From contig JAKLKC010000022.1 of the NCBI GenBank assembly GCA_023150875.1, positions 34,927 to 98,926 on the forward strand: a stretch of DNA of 64,000 bases, in the 5' to 3' direction. This document shows, piece after piece, positions 45,039-54,700 of the stretch (the first letter of the stretch is position 1; each line of letters begins with the position of its first letter). The notes under the pieces were generated by a model. That model saw nothing but the letters and a program-made list of their open reading frames with translations, was not told where the DNA came from and made no database searches. This DNA is from Myxococcota bacterium. GTDB taxonomy: Bacteria > Myxococcota_A > UBA796 > UBA9615 > JAKLKC01. The position numbers and the translations under genes are program-made.

Positions 45039-46241
45039 CTACTCCACCACCCCGTACAGCACCTTCAGGTAGCGGCCCTCGGGGAAGCCCAGGGGGATGG
45101 GGTGGTCGGCGCCGGCGCCACCCCGGGCCACCAGGCGGAAGGTGCGGCCGGTGGCGGCGAGGCCGATCCGGGTGGCGTCGGCGTGGTCCTCCTCGGTCCA
45201 GCGGGCGGTGCACGATGCGGTGATCAGCAGGCCCCCCGGGGCCACCACCTTCCCCAGGAGGCGGTGGAGGCGCAGGTAGGCCTGCCGCGCCCGGGGGAGC
45301 TGCTCCTTGGCGTGGGCGAAGGCGGGGGGATCGCTCACCACCACGTCCCAGCGGCGCTTCTCCTGGACCGCCTGCTCCAGGAAGGCGAAGGCGTCCCGGG
45401 GGACGAAGGCGTGGGGCTCCGGATCCAGGCCCGAGCGCCGGAACGCCTCCCGCGCCGTGGTCAGGGCGCCCTCGGCGACGTCCACGCTGGTGACCTCGGC
45501 GGCGCCGGCCCTCGCCATGGCCACCGAGAAACCCCCGGTGAAGCTGTACAGGTTGAGGCAGCGGTCCCCCGGGCGCGCCAGGGCCTCCACGGCGTCGCGG
45601 TTGGGGCGCTGGTCCAGGAAGAAGCCGGTCTTCTGGCCCCTCCCGGGGGTGACGGGGTAGATCCGATCCCCCTCGCGGATCTCCACCTCCTCCGGGGCCT
45701 CGCCCCACAGGACCCGCGCCGCGCCCCCCTCGCCGCCCTCCGCCGCGGGGTCCCGCTCCGAGCGCACGATGGCCTCGATCTCCCCCCCCGCCTTGGCGAG
45801 GAGCGCCTCCACGATCCGGGGGATCAGGGGCTCCCAGGCCGAGAAGTAGACCCTCACCACCAGCACCGCGCCGTAGCGGTCCACCACCAGGCCGGGCAGG
45901 TCGTCCCCCTCGCCGTGCACCTGCCGGAAGCCGGTGATCCGGCCGAGGTCCAGGGTGCGCTCCCGCAGGCGGCGGGCGGCGGCGATCCGGGGGAAGAGGG
46001 CGTCCCGGAGGGGCGGTGCCCCCTCGTCCCGCGTCCAGACCCGGAGGGGGATGGGGGAGGTGGGATCCGCCAGGGCGCGGCCCACGAAGGCCCCCTTGGG
46101 ATCGTGCAGGTCCACCTCGTCCCCGGGGCTCAGGCGGTGGTCCTTGGGGAGCTGGTCCCCGTAAACCCAAGGGTGCCCGCGCACCACCGCCTCGGCGGTG
46201 CGTCGGTCCAGGGCGATCCGGGCCTTCCTGGGGGCGGTCAT
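45039..46241 (-). CDS. Class I SAM-dependent rRNA methyltransferase, RlmI-like
   Basis: 400 residues. N-terminal PUA domain (RIALDRRTAEAVVRGHPWVY), EEHD-like middle domain and a Rossmann methyltransferase with the SAM motif NLYSFTGGFSVAMA, QKTGFFLDQRPNR and DPPAFA; a PASCT-like TASC motif supplies the catalytic Cys. This architecture matches RlmI, which makes m5C in 23S rRNA, but the exact target is inferred. It is monocistronic and converges on the FGE-like gene. Confidence 0.85.
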   Translation of the reverse strand: MTAPRKARIALDRRTAEAVVRGHPWVYGDQLPKDHRLSPGDEVDLHDPKGAFVGRALADPTSPIPLRVWTRDEGAPPLRDALFPRIAAARRLRERTLDLGRITGFRQVHGEGDDLPGLVVDRYGAVLVVRVYFSAWEPLIPRIVEALLAKAGGEIEAIVRSERDPAAEGGEGGAARVLWGEAPEEVEIREGDRIYPVTPGRGQKTGFFLDQRPNRDAVEALARPGDRCLNLYSFTGGFSVAMARAGAAEVTSVDVAEGALTTAREAFRRSGLDPEPHAFVPRDAFAFLEQAVQEKRRWDVVVSDPPAFAHAKEQLPRARQAYLRLHRLLGKVVAPGGLLITASCTARWTEEDHADATRIGLAATGRTFRLVARGGAGADHPIPLGFPEGRYLKVLYGVVE

Positions 46242-46354
46242 GGCGGTCCTCGGGGGCGGCGGGGGGGGAGCCGCGGGGGCGGGACTCTACACCGGAGGGG
46301 GTGGGCTGGCGATGCGGTGGGGTGTCGTGGTGGGGCAGGGGTATGGGCGCCGGG

Positions 46355-46468
46355 CACGAACGCGAACACGAACACGAACGAGAGCACGAACGCGAACACG
46401 AACACAAACACGAACACGAACACGAACGAAAGCATACGCACGAACGCGAGCACGAGCACGAGCCCGAG
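46355..46468 (+). repeat. GAACAC/GAACGC hexamer array, intergenic
   Basis: About 19 units of a six-base repeat (ACGAAC-type with G/A/C variants) in the 407-bp gap 46242-46648. Read on the minus strand it is GTGTTC/GTGCTC. A second weaker CGTGAC-type run lies at 46501-46558. All six frames through it give simple-repeat peptides, so it is not coding. It resembles the repeats at 24924-25017 and 54937-54970. Confidence 0.75.
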
Positions 46469-46648
46469 GTACGACGGCGTGGACGGGATCGTGAAGTCAT
46501 GACTGTGAGCGTGAACGTGGACGTGACCGTGGCGTCGTGACCGTGACCGTGCTCGCCACATCGCGGCGAAGGACCCGTGCGCCAGCGGCGAGCTCCCCGG
46601 CCGCGGTATGATCCCCGAATCGTGCGACCCACACCCGCCGGAGGAGGC

Positions 46649-47557
46649 ATGAACGGGCCAATCCGCCGCGTCCTGTGGCTCGTCCTCGGCCTCGCCGCGG
46701 GCTGCGGTCCCGCCCCGGGGGACGACGACACCGCCGGCGACGACGACGACACCGCCGGCGACGACGACGCCTCGGACGACGACGCCGGGACCAGCGACAC
46801 CGGGGGCTACGTCGCCCTGGACGCGGACCTGTTCTACGGCGCCGGGGACGAGCCGGTGCGGCAGTTCGCCATCTTCGCCGGGTTCAGCACCTACACCGTG
46901 ATCCAGGAGGGGACCGGCTCCTCGCGGGAGGAGCTGGACCCCCTGGACGGGGAGGACGACTGCGGCCTGTGGCGGTACGAGGCTGGGGCCAGCTCGGGGG
47001 CGGTGGTGGAGTACACCTACCACTCCGCGGGGACGATCGCCGTGCGGGGCGAGGGTCAGGAGTTCCTGCTGGACCCCATCGTCGAGACCGACGGGTGGGT
47101 CCACTACGCCGCCTACCCATCCGACGAGGGGGTGGAGCCCGTGACGGGCCTGCCCTACTCCGCGTCCGCCCCCGGCGACGACTTCCCCGCCTTCGCCGCC
47201 GATCCCGGCGCCGCCCTCCCCGATCCCCTGGACCTCGTCGCCCCCGACCTGCGGGGGTGGCCCTCGATCCCGAGGGGGGACGTCGACCTCGCCTGGACCG
47301 GGTCCGGGGAGGAGCCCCTGTCCTTGGGCCTCTCGGTGCGCACCGACGACGGCGACACCCTCCAGGTCCTGTGCCAGCCCGCCGACGACGGCGCCTTCAC
47401 CCTGCCCTCGGGCGTCGTCGATCCGCTCCCCGCCTACGACATGGCGTACCTCTACCTGGTGCGGCAGGGCTCGGGGACCACCGTGGACCTGGGGGGCGGC
47501 ATCGCCGTCCACGTCTCCGCCAGCGCCGGGGTGTCGGGCTACTTCGCGCTAGAGTGA
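46649..47557 (+). CDS. Asp-rich hypothetical lipoprotein
   Basis: 302 residues from an ATG with GGAGGAGG upstream; TATGAT at 46607-46612 may be its -10. The signal ends AAGC (Cys 19), then a DDDTAGDDDDTAG linker. The mature domain of about 250 residues is beta-rich with one Cys near a DGEDDCGLW loop and no motif I recognise. It overlaps the convergent PHP gene by nine bases. Confidence 0.7.
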   Translation: MNGPIRRVLWLVLGLAAGCGPAPGDDDTAGDDDDTAGDDDASDDDAGTSDTGGYVALDADLFYGAGDEPVRQFAIFAGFSTYTVIQEGTGSSREELDPLDGEDDCGLWRYEAGASSGAVVEYTYHSAGTIAVRGEGQEFLLDPIVETDGWVHYAAYPSDEGVEPVTGLPYSASAPGDDFPAFAADPGAALPDPLDLVAPDLRGWPSIPRGDVDLAWTGSGEEPLSLGLSVRTDDGDTLQVLCQPADDGAFTLPSGVVDPLPAYDMAYLYLVRQGSGTTVDLGGGIAVHVSASAGVSGYFALE

Positions 47558-48481
47558 CGCTCCCGCGGCGGGCGGGGGAGGCGGAGCCGCCGGCCGGGGG
47601 CGGCGGGACTCCAGCGCGTCCACCACCTCCAGGGGGACGTGCAGGCCGCCCCACCCCGAGCCCAGGTGGACCCCGGGGAGGACCGTGGGGCCGTGGAAGT
47701 CCGAGCCCCCCGTCACCACCAGGTCCAGGCCCCGGGCGAGGCCCGAGAAACGGCGGCGCTGCTCCCGGGTGTGGCCGGAGTGGAGGGCCTCGACCCCCGC
47801 CAGGCCCGCCGCCTTCAGCTCGGCCAGGATCCCCCTCCACTGGTCCCCCGGGACCCGGGAGTAGGCGGCGGGGTGGGCGAGCACCGGCACGGCTCCCGCC
47901 CGGCGGAGCAGGGCGATCCCCGCCGCGGCCCCGATCCGCTCCCTCTCGACGTAGGCGGCGCCCCGCTCCGACAGGTAGCGCTCGAAGGCCTCGAAGACGT
48001 CGGCGGCGTGCCCCGCCTCCACCAGGGCTCGGGCCAGGTGGGGCCGGCCCACCGGGGCGCGGCCTGCGATCCGCCCCACCGCCTCCGCCGAGACCGGCGC
48101 CCCCAGGGCCCGGAGCCGGGCCAGGAGGGCCTCGTTGCGCCGCTCCCGCTCCCCCCTCGCCTGCTGGAGCCGGGCCCGCAGCTCCCCGCTCCCCGGGTCC
48201 ACGAAGTAGCCGAGGACGTGCAGCTCCTCGGCGGGGCGGCGGGGGCCGGCGGGGAGCTCGACGCTCAGCTCGATCCCGTCCACCAGGCGGATCCCGTGCT
48301 CCCGCGCCGCCTCCCGGGCCTCGGCCAGCCCGTCCACGGTGTCGTGGTCGGTCAGGGCCAGCACCCTCACCCCCGCCGCCGCGGCGGCCGCCACCACCCG
48401 CGCCGGGGGCCACTCGCCGTCCGAGCAGGTGGAGTGGCAGTGCAGGTCGACCGGAGACGACGATGGGAGGGGCTGGGGCAT
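47549..48481 (-). CDS. PHP-domain phosphoesterase (RNase AM/TrpH-like)
   Basis: 310 residues from ATG 48481; a longer in-frame reading reaches 49225 over the next gene and is rejected. The PHP metal motifs are complete: VDLHCHSTCSDG, ALTDHDTVDGL, GIELSV, PVLAHPAAYS and TGGSDFHG. This matches the YciV/TrpH group, which includes 3',5'-nucleotide phosphatases and the 5'-3' exonuclease RNase AM. It is transcribed divergently from the HEAT-PilT gene. Confidence 0.88.
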   Translation of the reverse strand: MPQPLPSSSPVDLHCHSTCSDGEWPPARVVAAAAAAGVRVLALTDHDTVDGLAEAREAAREHGIRLVDGIELSVELPAGPRRPAEELHVLGYFVDPGSGELRARLQQARGERERRNEALLARLRALGAPVSAEAVGRIAGRAPVGRPHLARALVEAGHAADVFEAFERYLSERGAAYVERERIGAAAGIALLRRAGAVPVLAHPAAYSRVPGDQWRGILAELKAAGLAGVEALHSGHTREQRRRFSGLARGLDLVVTGGSDFHGPTVLPGVHLGSGWGGLHVPLEVVDALESRRPRPAAPPPPPAAGASL

Positions 48482-48716
48482 GGTCCTGTTGGAGGCGGGG
48501 CGTCGGGGACGCGCCCGCGAGGGAGAAGGATCGCCGCCGGGGAGCCCCCGCGCAACGGGCGGGGCGGCGGGATCGGGGACTCGGCGGGGCTGCGGGCTCG
48601 GGTGGAGCCCCGTCATGGGATACCATGGGGGCCCCGCCCGCCCCCTCCGCCCCACGGGGGGGGTCGCGCCGGCGCCGGGATCCGCCGATGAGATCGTTCC
48701 TGCCCCGAGGGACCGA

Positions 48717-51518
48717 GTGACCGATCCCAGAGCCCTCCTCGCCGAGTTCCGGGCCGCCCCCTGGTCCAGCTCCGCGGACCTGGACGACTTCGTCGGCCGC
48801 TGCCAGGCCCTTCCCCCCGCCCGCGCCCGGGAGGTCCTGGACCTCGCCCTCCGGCCCCCCGCGGGCCACTCGCCCCGCCAGGTCCAGGCGATGACCGCCA
48901 TCGCCTGCCGGCTGGTGCTCACCCACAAGGACGGGGGCGCGGGACCGGCGATCATCGACGCGCTGCGCACCGCCGATCCCTCCCTCCACCGGTTCCTCGT
49001 CCCCACCCTGGTCCAGCTCAACGACCCCGCCTGGCATCCCCAGGTCTTCGCGCTGCTCCGCCACAAGGAGGAGCGGGTGCGGCAGGCCGCGAGGGACGTG
49101 CTGGTGAAGGTGGGGGGCCGCACCGTGTTCGGGCTCATCGAGGACAGCCTGCGGGAGTCCTGGCCCGGGCGGGTGGAGCTGGTGGACGTGGTCGCCGAGG
49201 TCGCCGGCCACCACGGGATCCCCATCCTCGCCGCCCTCTTCGAGCAGTGCGACCGCCCGGAGCGGGTGCGGATCCTCCAGGTCCTCGGGGAGGAGCGCTA
49301 CGTGAAGGTGAGGCGGGAGGAGGCCCTCGCCGTGCTGCGCCGCGCCCTCTCGGACGGGGACTCCGTCATCCGGGGGCGGGCGGCGGGCGCGGTGGCGCGC
49401 CTCGGCGACGCCGACGCGGTCCCGGCCCTGGCCGCCCTGGTGCGGGACCCGAGCCCCTACTGCGCCAAGGCCGCCGTCGCCGCCCTCGCCACCCTGGCGG
49501 GCCTGGAGGTCGCCGCCGCCCTCCACGAGCTGGGGGAGGCCACCCGGGCGCCGGTCCTGGACGTGCAGGTCGCCGCCGTGGAGGCCCTGGGCCAGTGGGG
49601 CGGGATCGACGCCGTCCCGCCCCTGGTGGGGGTGATCGAGTCGGCGCCCCTGGCCCTGCGCAACGCCGCCATCGACGCCCTGGGCCAGATCGGCCGCTCC
49701 GGCCGCGCCGACCTCGCCCGGATCCTGCTGATCATGTCGCAGCGACCCGAGGTCGGGGTGCGCCGGGCGGTGGTGGAGTTGATCGGCCTGGTGGGGGACC
49801 CCGACGGCACCCTCTGGCGGCGCCTGGTGCGGGCGCTGCGGGACGAGGACTGGTGGGTGCGGGAGTCCGCCACCGAGGTCCTGGTGGAGGTGGGGGGGCC
49901 CCAGGTCGTCCCCCACGTCGTCGAGCTCCTCGCCGAAGAGAGCGACGTGGTGCGCCGCTACGCCGTGGAGGTCCTGCTGCGCCTGAAGGCCCACGAGGCC
50001 CTGCCCCACCTCGCCCGCGCCGCGCGGGACGACACCGACTGGTGGGTGCGGGAGCGGGCCATCGAGGCCCTGGGGGAGCTGGGGGACGCCCGGGCGGTGC
50101 CCCTGCTGGTGTCCATGCTGGGCGAGTCGGACTACCACTTCGTGATCGTCCAGGCCCTGGGTCGCCTCCGGGATCCCCGCGCGGTCCCCTACCTCGCCCC
50201 CCTCGCGGAGCTGGGGGATCCCGACTTCCGGATGCTGGTGGCCCGCACCCTGGCTGAGATCGGCGGCGAGCGCGCCGCGGCGGCGCTGCGGGAGCGGATC
50301 GCGGACCCCGACCGGGAGGTGCGCCGCTTCGTCCTCCAGGCGCTCCAGGACCTCCAGGTGAGCCTGGACTCGGCCGACGTGGAGCGCGCCGCCCTCCGCC
50401 ACCTCACGCTCCTGGAGCGGATGCTCGAGGCGACCCGGGAGGCCGGCGGCACCGATCTCTACTACTTCCCGGGTGCCCCCCCGAGCATGAAGCTCTCGGG
50501 CAGGGTGGTGCCCCTGGGCTCCCGCCCCCTGGAGGTGGACGACGTCCAGGAAGCGCTGCGCCAGGTGTTCCGCGACGAGTCCGACGCCGCCCTCGCTGGC
50601 CAGGACGACCGCGACGCCGCCTTCCAGAGCCGGGGAGGCCGGGAGCGGTACCGGGTCCACGCCTTCCGCCGCAAGGGGGGCGTCAACGTGGTGTTCCGGG
50701 TGATCCGGGACGAGATCATGCCCTTCGACCAGCTCGGGCTGCCGCCCCACGTCCTGGAGTTCACCGACGCCTCCTCGGGGCTGCTGATCGTGTCCGGGCC
50801 GTCGGGCTCGGGCAAGACGACGACCCTCTCGGCCCTGGTGGACCACGTCAACCGCACGTCGGCGCGGCACGTCATCACCCTCGAGGACCCCATCGAGGCC
50901 CTGCACCACAACGCCCGCTCGATGATCCACCAGCGGGAGGTCTCGGCCCGGACCGGAGGCGCCCGCAGGGCCCTGCGGGGCCTCCTGCGCCAGGACCCCG
51001 ACGTGATCCTGATCGGCGAGATGCGCGACCTCGACACCGTGTCGTTCGCCGTGACCGCCGCCGAGACCGGCCACCTCGTGCTCGCCACCTTCCACACCAC
51101 CAGCGCCGCCCAGACCATCGAGCGGCTCATCGACATCTTCCCCAATCACCAGCAGTCCCAGGTGCGGGCGATGATCTCGGAGAGCCTGCTGGGGGTGGTC
51201 TGCCAGCAGCTCCTGGGTCGCAGGGACGGCCAGGGGCGGGTGCTGGCGGCGGAGATCCTCGTCAACAACACCGCCGTCGCCCACATGATCCGCCAGGGCA
51301 AGGCCCACCAGATCCCCAACCTCGTCGCGACGAGCTACGAGGCGGGGATGCGCGAGATGGACCGCGAGATGCTCTCCCTGGTGGAGCGGGGCGTGGCCCG
51401 GGCCGACGAGGCCTACGCCAAGGCCCAGGACAAGAAGACCTTCGAGCGGTTCTTCCAGCCCGAGGAGCCCGCCGCCGAGCCGCGGCCCCTGTCCGCGGCG
51501 GGTGGACGGAGGCCCTGA
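48717..51518 (+). CDS. HEAT-repeat protein fused to a PilT-family ATPase
   Basis: 933 residues from a GTG (GAGGGA upstream); the longer upstream frame is low-complexity. Residues about 100-550 are at least ten HEAT/PBS-lyase-type helical repeats (DSVIRGRAAGAVARLGDADA, DWWVRESATEVLVEVG, DWWVRERAIEALGELGDARA). Residues about 570-930 are a PilT retraction-type ATPase: Walker A GPSGSGKTT at 694, LEDPIE, Asp box PDVILIGEMRDLDT, His box LATFHTTSAAQT, and the C-terminal IRQGKAHQI. PilT is about 350 residues normally, so the N-terminal half is an added scaffold. Three bases separate it from the second pilT. Confidence 0.9.
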   Translation: MTDPRALLAEFRAAPWSSSADLDDFVGRCQALPPARAREVLDLALRPPAGHSPRQVQAMTAIACRLVLTHKDGGAGPAIIDALRTADPSLHRFLVPTLVQLNDPAWHPQVFALLRHKEERVRQAARDVLVKVGGRTVFGLIEDSLRESWPGRVELVDVVAEVAGHHGIPILAALFEQCDRPERVRILQVLGEERYVKVRREEALAVLRRALSDGDSVIRGRAAGAVARLGDADAVPALAALVRDPSPYCAKAAVAALATLAGLEVAAALHELGEATRAPVLDVQVAAVEALGQWGGIDAVPPLVGVIESAPLALRNAAIDALGQIGRSGRADLARILLIMSQRPEVGVRRAVVELIGLVGDPDGTLWRRLVRALRDEDWWVRESATEVLVEVGGPQVVPHVVELLAEESDVVRRYAVEVLLRLKAHEALPHLARAARDDTDWWVRERAIEALGELGDARAVPLLVSMLGESDYHFVIVQALGRLRDPRAVPYLAPLAELGDPDFRMLVARTLAEIGGERAAAALRERIADPDREVRRFVLQALQDLQVSLDSADVERAALRHLTLLERMLEATREAGGTDLYYFPGAPPSMKLSGRVVPLGSRPLEVDDVQEALRQVFRDESDAALAGQDDRDAAFQSRGGRERYRVHAFRRKGGVNVVFRVIRDEIMPFDQLGLPPHVLEFTDASSGLLIVSGPSGSGKTTTLSALVDHVNRTSARHVITLEDPIEALHHNARSMIHQREVSARTGGARRALRGLLRQDPDVILIGEMRDLDTVSFAVTAAETGHLVLATFHTTSAAQTIERLIDIFPNHQQSQVRAMISESLLGVVCQQLLGRRDGQGRVLAAEILVNNTAVAHMIRQGKAHQIPNLVATSYEAGMREMDREMLSLVERGVARADEAYAKAQDKKTFERFFQPEEPAAEPRPLSAAGGRRP

Positions 51519-51520
51519 GC

Positions 51521-52585
51521 GTGGCGCGCATCGACACCTTCCTGAGGCTGGTGGTGGAGCAGCGGGCGTCGGACCTGCACCTGGGTGGCGGGGCGCCCCC
51601 GGCGATCCGCTCCCAGGGCGACCTGGTCTTCGTCCGCTTCCGCTCCCTCTCCGACGTCGAGGCGAAGCGCTTCCTCAGGGAGATCCTCTCGCCGGAGCAG
51701 GCGGCGGAGTTCGACCGGTCGGGGGAGCTGGACTTCGCCTACGAGGTGCCGGGGATCGGGCGCTTCCGGGTGAACCTCTACGTCCAGGCCGGGGGCATGG
51801 CGGGGGCGTTCCGGGTGATCCCCAGCGAGCCCCCCACCCTCGACGGGCTCGGGCTCCCCAAGGTGCTGGGCCGCCTCGTCTCCCTGGACTCCGGGCTGGT
51901 GCTGGTGACCGGGCCCACGGGCTCGGGCAAGTCCACCACCCTGGCGGCCATGGTGGAGCACGTCAACCGCGAGGCGGAACGCCACGTCCTCACCATCGAG
52001 GACCCCATCGAGTTCGTGTACACCCCCAGGCGATCGCTGATCTCCCAGCGGGAGATCGGCCGCCACGCCTCCTCGTTCGCCGACGCGCTGCGGGCGGCGA
52101 TGCGGGCCGCCCCCGACGTCATCCTCGTGGGGGAGCTGAGGGACTCCGAGACGATCTCCATGGCCCTGAGCGCCGCCTCCAGCGGCAGCCTGGTCCTCGC
52201 CACCCTCCACACCAGCTCCGCGGCCCAGACGGTGGACCGCATCGTGGACAGCTTCGCCGAGGACCAGCAGGACCAGGTGCGGGGCACCCTGGCGATGGTG
52301 CTGCGGGGGGTGGTCAGCCAGCAGCTCTGCAAGACCGCCGACGGCACCCGGCGGGTGGCGGCGGTGGAGGTGCTGGTGGCGTCCCTGGCGGTGGCCAACA
52401 TGATCCGCGAGAACAAGGCGTACCAGATCCCCTCGTACATGGAGACCGCCGGGTTCGAGGCCACGGGGATGGAGACGATGGACCAGTGCCTCATGCGCCT
52501 CGTGCGCCGTGGGGAGATCGCCGCCGAGACGGCGCGCTTCCACGCGATGGACCGGGTCCGTTTCGACCGCATGGTGGAGGAGTGA
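51521..52585 (+). CDS. PilT/PilU-type ATPase
   Basis: 354 residues from a GTG, the normal length for PilT. N-terminal PAS-like domain (VEQRASDLHLGGG), Walker A GPTGSGKST at 131, EDPIEF, Asp box PDVILVGELRDSET, His box LATLHTSSAAQTVDR and MIRENKAYQI. PilT powers type IV pilus retraction; PilU is the accessory form, and this pair cannot be split by eye. It is the middle gene of the operon, between the HEAT-PilT fusion and the TPR-kinase, with five bases to the next gene. Confidence 0.92.
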   Translation: MARIDTFLRLVVEQRASDLHLGGGAPPAIRSQGDLVFVRFRSLSDVEAKRFLREILSPEQAAEFDRSGELDFAYEVPGIGRFRVNLYVQAGGMAGAFRVIPSEPPTLDGLGLPKVLGRLVSLDSGLVLVTGPTGSGKSTTLAAMVEHVNREAERHVLTIEDPIEFVYTPRRSLISQREIGRHASSFADALRAAMRAAPDVILVGELRDSETISMALSAASSGSLVLATLHTSSAAQTVDRIVDSFAEDQQDQVRGTLAMVLRGVVSQQLCKTADGTRRVAAVEVLVASLAVANMIRENKAYQIPSYMETAGFEATGMETMDQCLMRLVRRGEIAAETARFHAMDRVRFDRMVEE

Positions 52586-52590
52586 GGCCG

Positions 52591-54660
52591 ATGTCCGGGC
52601 GCGGTCCCGATCTGGAGCTGGCCCGCCGCGCCCTGGAGCGGGGCGAGCGGATGCGGGCCGCGGGGCACCCCGGCCTGGCCATCCCCGCCTTCCTGGAGGC
52701 GGGCGCGGCGTTCCGGGGCGCGGGGCTCCACCGGCAGGCCGCCGACGCCTACGTGCGCGCCGAGCGCCTGGACCTGGCGGGGGAGTGCCTGGTCCAGGAC
52801 GGCGACCGCCTCGCCGCGGCCCGCCTCCTCGCCCGGGGAGGGGAGGGGCGCCGCGCCGCCGCCCTCTTCGAGGAGATCAAGCACTTCGCGGACGCCGCCT
52901 CCTGCTACGAGTCGATCCCCGAGTGGTCCGAGGCGGCGCGGCTCTGGGCGCGCCTCGGGCGCCACCGCCGCGCCGGCCAGGCCCTGCTCCAGGCCGGCAG
53001 GGCCGAGGAGGCGCTGGAGACCCTCGCCCTCGCCGGGGGCGACGGCGGGGATCCCCTGGACCTCGCGGAGGACGCCCTGGTCGCCCTGGAGGCGGGGGCG
53101 CGCCTGACCGTGGCCGGGGAGAGGGCCGTCGCCGCGATCCACCAGCTCCTCCCCTCCCGCGCCACCGCCCCCCTCATGGCCCGCCTCGCCCGGATCTACC
53201 GGCGCGACCGCCTGGACGAGGCCGCCGACGCCCTGTGGACCCGGGTCGCCGCCGTCCCCGGCTTCAGCGCGGAGGCGGGGAGCGGGTCCCTGGAGCGCGC
53301 CCGGGAGCGGGCCAGCGGCCGGGGAGCCCCCTCCGCGCCGGGCCTTGACCTCGACGCCCTGTCCCTGCCCGATCCCGAGTCGGTCGCCGCCCGGGCCCGG
53401 GAGGCCGTCGGCTCCGCCCCGAGCCGCCCCCCCGCGGCCGAGTCCGATCCGGCCGCGCGGGCGAGGTCCCCCTGGACCGACCCGGGGAGCCCGCCTCCGC
53501 GCTGGGTCCCGCCGGCCGCGGCCCCCTCGGATCCCTTCGTCCTCCCCGCCGCCCGCCCCTCGCAACCGACCCTGGAGAGGGGGGGACCGCCCGCTCCCGC
53601 CGCGCCCCCCCCGCGCCCCACCGCCACCGGCGCCGCCTCCCCCGGCCGGACGATCGCCGGCCGCTACCGGCTGGAGTCGGTGCTGGGGGCCGGGGCGATG
53701 GGGCAGGTGTGGGCGGCCACCCACCTCGCCCTGGACCGCAGGGTGGCGCTGAAGGTGCTGCTCCCGGGGTCCACCGGGGCGGACGAGAGGGAGACCCTCT
53801 TCCTGCGGGAGGCCCGCTCGGCGAGCCGCCTGTACCACCCCAACGTGGTGCAGATCCTCGACTTCGGGCGGGACGACGCCTTCGGGCTCTACCTGGTCAT
53901 GGAGTACCTCCCCGGGCGGCCCCTGAACGACCTGGCCCGCCGGGAGGCCCCCCTCGCCCCCCACCGCGCCGTCGACCTCGTGGTGCAGGTCCTGGCCGCC
54001 CTGGAGGCCGCCCACCGGGAGCGGATCCTCCACCGGGACGTGAAGCCCGGCAACGTGATGGTCCTGGACACCCCGGGCCGCCCCGACTTCGTGAAGGTGG
54101 TGGACTTCGGGATCGCCCGGGCCATGGGGTCCGCCGATCCGGACTCCCTCCAGGCGACCCGGGAGGGGCTGGTGCGGGGCACGCCGGTCTACATGGCCCC
54201 CGAGCAGGCCCAGGGGCACACCCTCGACGCCCGGGCCGACGTGTACGCCGCGGGGGTGATGCTGTGGGAGCTGCTGACGGGCCGCCTCCCCCACGCCGGC
54301 CAGGACGTGCTCACCCTGCTCTACGCGAAGGTCCACCGGGACCCCGAGCCCCCCTCCCAGCTCGCGGACGGGCGCCCCCTGCCCGGCCCGGTGGCGGCGG
54401 CGCTGATGCGCGCCCTCGCCCGGAAGCCCGGGTCCCGCTGGACCGACGCCGCCGCGTTCCGCGAGGCGCTTCGCCCCTACGCGGCGCCCGAGGGGTGGCG
54501 GGGAGCCCCCGGGCGGGCGGCGCCGGCCGCGTCCCCCGAGCCCGGCCGGGAGGCGCCCACCTGGACCCGCGGGGCGCCGCCCCCCGCCGCCCCCGATCCC
54601 CCCCCCGGCGGGTGGGGGGACGGAACGTCGGCCTTCTTCGGCGGCGACGACGAGGGGTGA
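52591..54660 (+). CDS. TPR-like / Ser-Thr protein kinase fusion
   Basis: 689 residues. Residues 1-230 are alpha-helical repeats of TPR type (ARRALERGERMRAAGHPGLA, YVRAERLDLAGECLVQDGD, YESIPEWSEAARLWARLG). A long Pro/Ala-rich linker (about 240-355) leads to a Hanks-type kinase at about 360-630: GAGAMGQVW, VALKVL (Lys), HRDVKPGN (catalytic Asp about 483), DFGIA and MAPEQ. No transmembrane helix follows, so it is cytosolic. It shares an operon with two PilT ATPases, suggesting control of motility or pili by phosphorylation. Confidence 0.9.
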   Translation: MSGRGPDLELARRALERGERMRAAGHPGLAIPAFLEAGAAFRGAGLHRQAADAYVRAERLDLAGECLVQDGDRLAAARLLARGGEGRRAAALFEEIKHFADAASCYESIPEWSEAARLWARLGRHRRAGQALLQAGRAEEALETLALAGGDGGDPLDLAEDALVALEAGARLTVAGERAVAAIHQLLPSRATAPLMARLARIYRRDRLDEAADALWTRVAAVPGFSAEAGSGSLERARERASGRGAPSAPGLDLDALSLPDPESVAARAREAVGSAPSRPPAAESDPAARARSPWTDPGSPPPRWVPPAAAPSDPFVLPAARPSQPTLERGGPPAPAAPPPRPTATGAASPGRTIAGRYRLESVLGAGAMGQVWAATHLALDRRVALKVLLPGSTGADERETLFLREARSASRLYHPNVVQILDFGRDDAFGLYLVMEYLPGRPLNDLARREAPLAPHRAVDLVVQVLAALEAAHRERILHRDVKPGNVMVLDTPGRPDFVKVVDFGIARAMGSADPDSLQATREGLVRGTPVYMAPEQAQGHTLDARADVYAAGVMLWELLTGRLPHAGQDVLTLLYAKVHRDPEPPSQLADGRPLPGPVAAALMRALARKPGSRWTDAAAFREALRPYAAPEGWRGAPGRAAPAASPEPGREAPTWTRGAPPPAAPDPPPGGWGDGTSAFFGGDDEG

Positions 54661-54700
54661 GCGCGGCAGGCCGCCGACGCGCCGGCCGGGCCTACCTCTC

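Noticed and set aside
46355..46468. CRISPR-like array
   Set aside because: Units are six bases, contiguous and without unique spacers; no cas genes are present.
46238..46502. Peptides encoded across the hexamer array
   Set aside because: All frames give simple two- or three-residue repeats, as expected from a six-base repeat; no gene is supported.
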